The notes beneath the pieces were generated by a model. The model had not been told where the DNA came from, made no database searches, and worked only from the letters and a program-made list of their open reading frames with translations. The translations under genes and the position numbers were made by a program. From Luteibaculum sp964627445 (lineage in GTDB: Bacteria; Bacteroidota; Bacteroidia; Flavobacteriales_D; Luteibaculaceae), in NCBI GenBank assembly GCA_964627445.1, contig CAZVJF010000003.1, positions 186,001 to 250,000 of the forward strand: DNA of 64,000 nt, written 5' to 3'. Below, one piece after another: positions 62,101 through 64,000 of the stretch (position 1 is the first letter of the stretch; the number at the start of each line of letters is the position of its first letter).

Positions 62101-64000
62101 AACAGCAACGGAGATCTAATATCTAGCGACCCAGAGCGCGATTCTATTTTTGAGGTATCCGTGTCGGGGACGGAAACCATATCCTACCAGGTTTTATCGG
62201 AAAACTGTGAATATACGGGCGCTATTCTGGTGAACCGCATTAGCAGCCCCTTACCCGAAGACACCACGAGTTGTGATGGTGAAAACATTGTTTTGGATGT
62301 GGCGCAGTCCATAGCCGGAACCCAATACATATGGTCTAGCGATGCTTCCTTTAGCAACCGATTAAACGATAACAACAGCGACAGCGATATCTTGGTAGGG
62401 CCCACGGAGAGCACGACATACTATTACCGCATCGTTACCGATGACTGTACCTTAGAAGACAGTATAACCGTAGCTCCGTTTTTAGTGGATCAACCCAGTG
62501 ACACCACCATTTGCAATGGTGATGCCATAGCCTTGGGTTATATTTTACCCAGTTTTTCAGGATATACTTACCGGTGGTTGCCTGACCCGCAAATACCCGA
62601 TCCCAATTCTCCCAACCCTACGGTATCTCCCGAGTTTAACCAGGCCTACCAGGTAGAAATTACATCGGCTGGATGTTCTAAGATTATAACGTTAGAAGTT
62701 GAAGTTGTACGCTTTGACTACACCATAACCCCGGATACACTGATCTGTGATCCAAATACACCCATTGTTCTAGAAATATCTGCAGCCCAGCAAATGAATA
62801 TAACCTGGAGCGATAATATAGACTTTACCAATAAGCTGAACACTGGGAACAACAGGTCTATAGGGGTATTGCCAGACCATGGCAGTTATACGTACTACGT
62901 TCGGTTAGAGCGGGGGTTCTGTGAAAAGATTGACAGTGTTACGGTTTACAGTCATAATCCAGTAATACCAGATGTCACAGACTTATGCGACACGAATACA
63001 ACCGTGACTTTACTCAGTGATGGTCTGGGTCAAATAGAAACATTCCAATGGAGTACTACCCGCAACTTCAGCAATACATTAAACAACAACCCACAGGACT
63101 CTACCATAGATGTACAGGTAAAAACACCTACCTACTTTTACATCATGACCACGGCCACCAACTGCACCTACGTTGACAGTATTTTGGTGCGACCTTTTAT
63201 CGTAACCCTTACCGAGGATACACTGGTCTGCGACCCCAATGACCCCATCCTTCTGGAAGCGGCAAGCACCATTCCCAACAGCAAGTACTTCTGGAGTGAG
63301 ACCCTAGATTTTACCAATACACTAAATGGACCCAACGAGGGTAGCATCACGGTAAATCCTGCTAACCAAACGGAGCGCTACTACATCAATGTAACGGTAA
63401 ACGGTTGCGACTTCTTAGATAGCGTGGATGTTATTATTCACGAACCGATTAATACGAATCAACTCAATTATTGCGATACCCGAGACAGCTTAGAGCTGGT
63501 TTCGGATGGATTGGGCTTAATAACGCAGTATCGTTGGAGTTCCGATAAAAACTTCAGTACGCTGCTAAACGATAACCTTCAAGATTCCAGCGCCACGGTT
63601 AATCCAACCACCAATAGCTGGTACTACATTGAAACAGCTACGCCCTATTGCACGTATCTGGACAGCATTTTTGTAGAACCCTTCCTCATTGAGGTTTCGC
63701 CAGATACCTTTTTGTGTGACACCGGCTTAAACCTTGTTTTTGAGGCCAGTGGAGGATTTGAGAATGGAGATTTAGCTACCATTACCTGGGCGGAAAATAC
63801 AAGCTTCACACCACCTATACCGCCCAGTGGCCCCGGAAGAATTAACGTAAACTCTGGATCTGAGAGCACCACGTATTTTGTACAGCTAAGTGCAAGAGAT
63901 TGCGAGGTAATAGACAGCGCTCGTGTATTAATTCACGAACCCTTTGATGCCGAAGAGGTAGCCATATGCAATCCTACATCCTCCATTACGTTGGTATCCG
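59152..64000 (+). CDS. Giant secreted SBBP beta-propeller / PKD / Ig-repeat protein (3' end outside window)
   Basis: The frame is open from ATG 59152 to the right edge, more than 1,610 codons. Signal peptide to about 26 (VGNAQ). Residues about 27-270 form a DUF7948-type beta domain (WQFKENKGQWPSQVAY), interrupted near 81-100 by a His/Pro-rich loop. Seven-bladed SBBP propeller repeats cover about 270-790 (STYLGGSDKEQP, FPTTPGAYD, FSTYSGSFSD). A PKD domain is at about 800-875 (YRWTLPDGSVVEEFSPSYTF). From about 880 on, tandem Ig-like units carry W-S-x4-F-S/T-x2-LN. The last four form two copies of a two-unit repeat of about 160 residues. This architecture is common in T9SS cargo; the sorting domain would be beyond the window. 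Role unknown, probably surface or extracellular. Confidence 0.9.
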   Translation, partial: MTKYLPKLPLFFTIGLLWLSLVGNAQWQFKENKGQWPSQVAYAAQVPNGQVYFEDNTFTFDFYLFEEGSKRYFGQERTQKASSSQPHNHPHGPHGPPPTGKFAYKLQFKGAQTPKISSESTALTGVSNYFLGNDPSRWASNVRAFPDLKYTNLYPGINVELRGVGNALKYDFICQPGSNPQQIRIAADGFERFTIKDGKAHYTHPKFNVVESIPITYQIIDGDTVKIACSFRQLNDGSIGFKIGSYDSTRALVIDPALIFSTYSGSFSDNFGFTATYDNEGFLYGGGNVYGNRYPVTTGAYDESYNSSSTAQFDVVITKFDTTGSSLVYSTYLGGSDKEQPHSMVVNEFGQLYVFGTTGSNDFPTTPGAYDRIFAGGPYTVFRYGEDFVGPRFENGLDIFVAMLSGEGDQLLNSTFLGGDENDGINGFKEETGPPYSFIPPTNYNYADEFRGEIDIDPQGRVYIASSTFSPDFPVTSDAFQSTFHPSNGNTNADGIITILNADLSALNYSTFFGGAGFDVLHSIAIKEDEFVVCGGSTSSQIAVPANKIGFQGSNGGDADGIIAGFDRGSKTLNHFNFLGTSEYDQTLFVEYDKEDFIYVLGQTQETGNYFDRGNPGYINPGAGIFVTKISADGQTRLLSSTVGDQNGTTGKGTPRISPTAFLIDNCQRIYISGWANNFGDVYPGFNVSGLELTEDPYGLTNSESEQYLSVFAPDMQQLVFATLIGDPSAGEHVDGGTSRFDKKGIVYQAICGSCGGSSSFPTTSDAFSRSNNSGNCNLTVFKYDLEPPIVTADFRIPDPGCQEFASYTFNNLSTPADIYRWTLPDGSVVEEFSPSYTFNGPGIYEVTLKAINPEACNLEDSITKSFTYVVGGNFEINDTVLCEGGSVNIGPDLDGLPVNNFEWDAHPDINDVNNRNPTVTPNSDAVYTARVTILDCEIVYNYRVSVEDFEPDAPSDISFCGDNNPAELYIPTEGVLKEYYWYNSNGDLISSDPERDSIFEVSVSGTETISYQVLSENCEYTGAILVNRISSPLPEDTTSCDGENIVLDVAQSIAGTQYIWSSDASFSNRLNDNNSDSDILVGPTESTTYYYRIVTDDCTLEDSITVAPFLVDQPSDTTICNGDAIALGYILPSFSGYTYRWLPDPQIPDPNSPNPTVSPEFNQAYQVEITSAGCSKIITLEVEVVRFDYTITPDTLICDPNTPIVLEISAAQQMNITWSDNIDFTNKLNTGNNRSIGVLPDHGSYTYYVRLERGFCEKIDSVTVYSHNPVIPDVTDLCDTNTTVTLLSDGLGQIETFQWSTTRNFSNTLNNNPQDSTIDVQVKTPTYFYIMTTATNCTYVDSILVRPFIVTLTEDTLVCDPNDPILLEAASTIPNSKYFWSETLDFTNTLNGPNEGSITVNPANQTERYYINVTVNGCDFLDSVDVIIHEPINTNQLNYCDTRDSLELVSDGLGLITQYRWSSDKNFSTLLNDNLQDSSATVNPTTNSWYYIETATPYCTYLDSIFVEPFLIEVSPDTFLCDTGLNLVFEASGGFENGDLATITWAENTSFTPPIPPSGPGRINVNSGSESTTYFVQLSARDCEVIDSARVLIHEPFDAEEVAICNPTSSITLVS

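Overview
The window is a chromosomal segment of a Bacteroidota bacterium, most likely order Flavobacteriales. The evidence is three very large multi-domain surface proteins of the type exported by the type IX secretion system (T9SS), one with a complete type-B (gliding-motility-associated) C-terminal sorting domain; a PorP/SprF homologue next to a TPR/PD40/OmpA protein; an S46 dipeptidyl-peptidase; and promoters of the Bacteroidota form (TTG, about 19 nt, TAnnTTTG). Shine-Dalgarno sequences are rarely visible and several starts are GTG or TTG. I cannot fix the genus. I see no tRNA, rRNA, CRISPR array, insertion sequence or prophage, and no gene-free stretch longer than about 240 bp.

Layout. 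1-14,309 (minus): a T9SS export locus read from one promoter: PorP/SprF-like protein, PorE-like OmpA protein, then a giant Ig-like repeat protein of more than 3,700 codons that leaves the window on the left. 14,447-17,190 (minus): a phospholipase C/S1-P1 nuclease-fold protein, 2-phosphosulfolactate phosphatase and glycine-cleavage T protein. 17,266-27,424 (minus): a surface-polysaccharide cluster containing an initiating sugar-phosphate transferase, polymerase/ligase, six glycosyltransferases or glycosyltransferase-like proteins and a flippase, with the tRNA hydroxylase miaE at its head. 27,518-33,250 (plus): a 1,910-residue type-B T9SS cargo. 33,493-36,941 (minus): a paired M16 peptidase operon, one active and one inactive subunit. 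37,035-41,973: two divergent TetR regulators, the right-hand one leading a thioesterase, GDPD, DUF349, secreted-protein series. 41,977-43,811 (minus): DEAD-box helicase and a 3'-5' exonuclease. 43,900-53,791 (plus): a tightly packed run rfbC, lytic transglycosylase, uvrA, LOG-family enzyme, TPR-PKD protein, unknown secreted protein, beta-propeller histidine kinase; a single-domain response regulator faces it from the other strand and overlaps its 3' end. 54,292-59,048: S41 peptidase, DUF1573 protein, pterin carbinolamine dehydratase and a DPP11-like S46 peptidase. 59,152-64,000 (plus): another giant secreted protein (beta-propeller, PKD, Ig repeats) that leaves the window on the right.

How it fits together. 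Much of the window serves the cell surface: very large exported proteins, the outer-membrane parts that probably help export or anchor one of them, a rhamnose-type polysaccharide pathway, envelope peptidases and a cell-wall lytic enzyme. The strongest candidates for something undescribed are (a) a Cys-x-Cys module shared by the two giant proteins at 1-11,120 and 27,518-33,250, present once at the left edge and twice in the second protein; and (b) the overlapping set LOG enzyme, TPR-PKD, unknown secreted protein, propeller histidine kinase with its facing response regulator, which looks like a self-contained envelope-sensing system.
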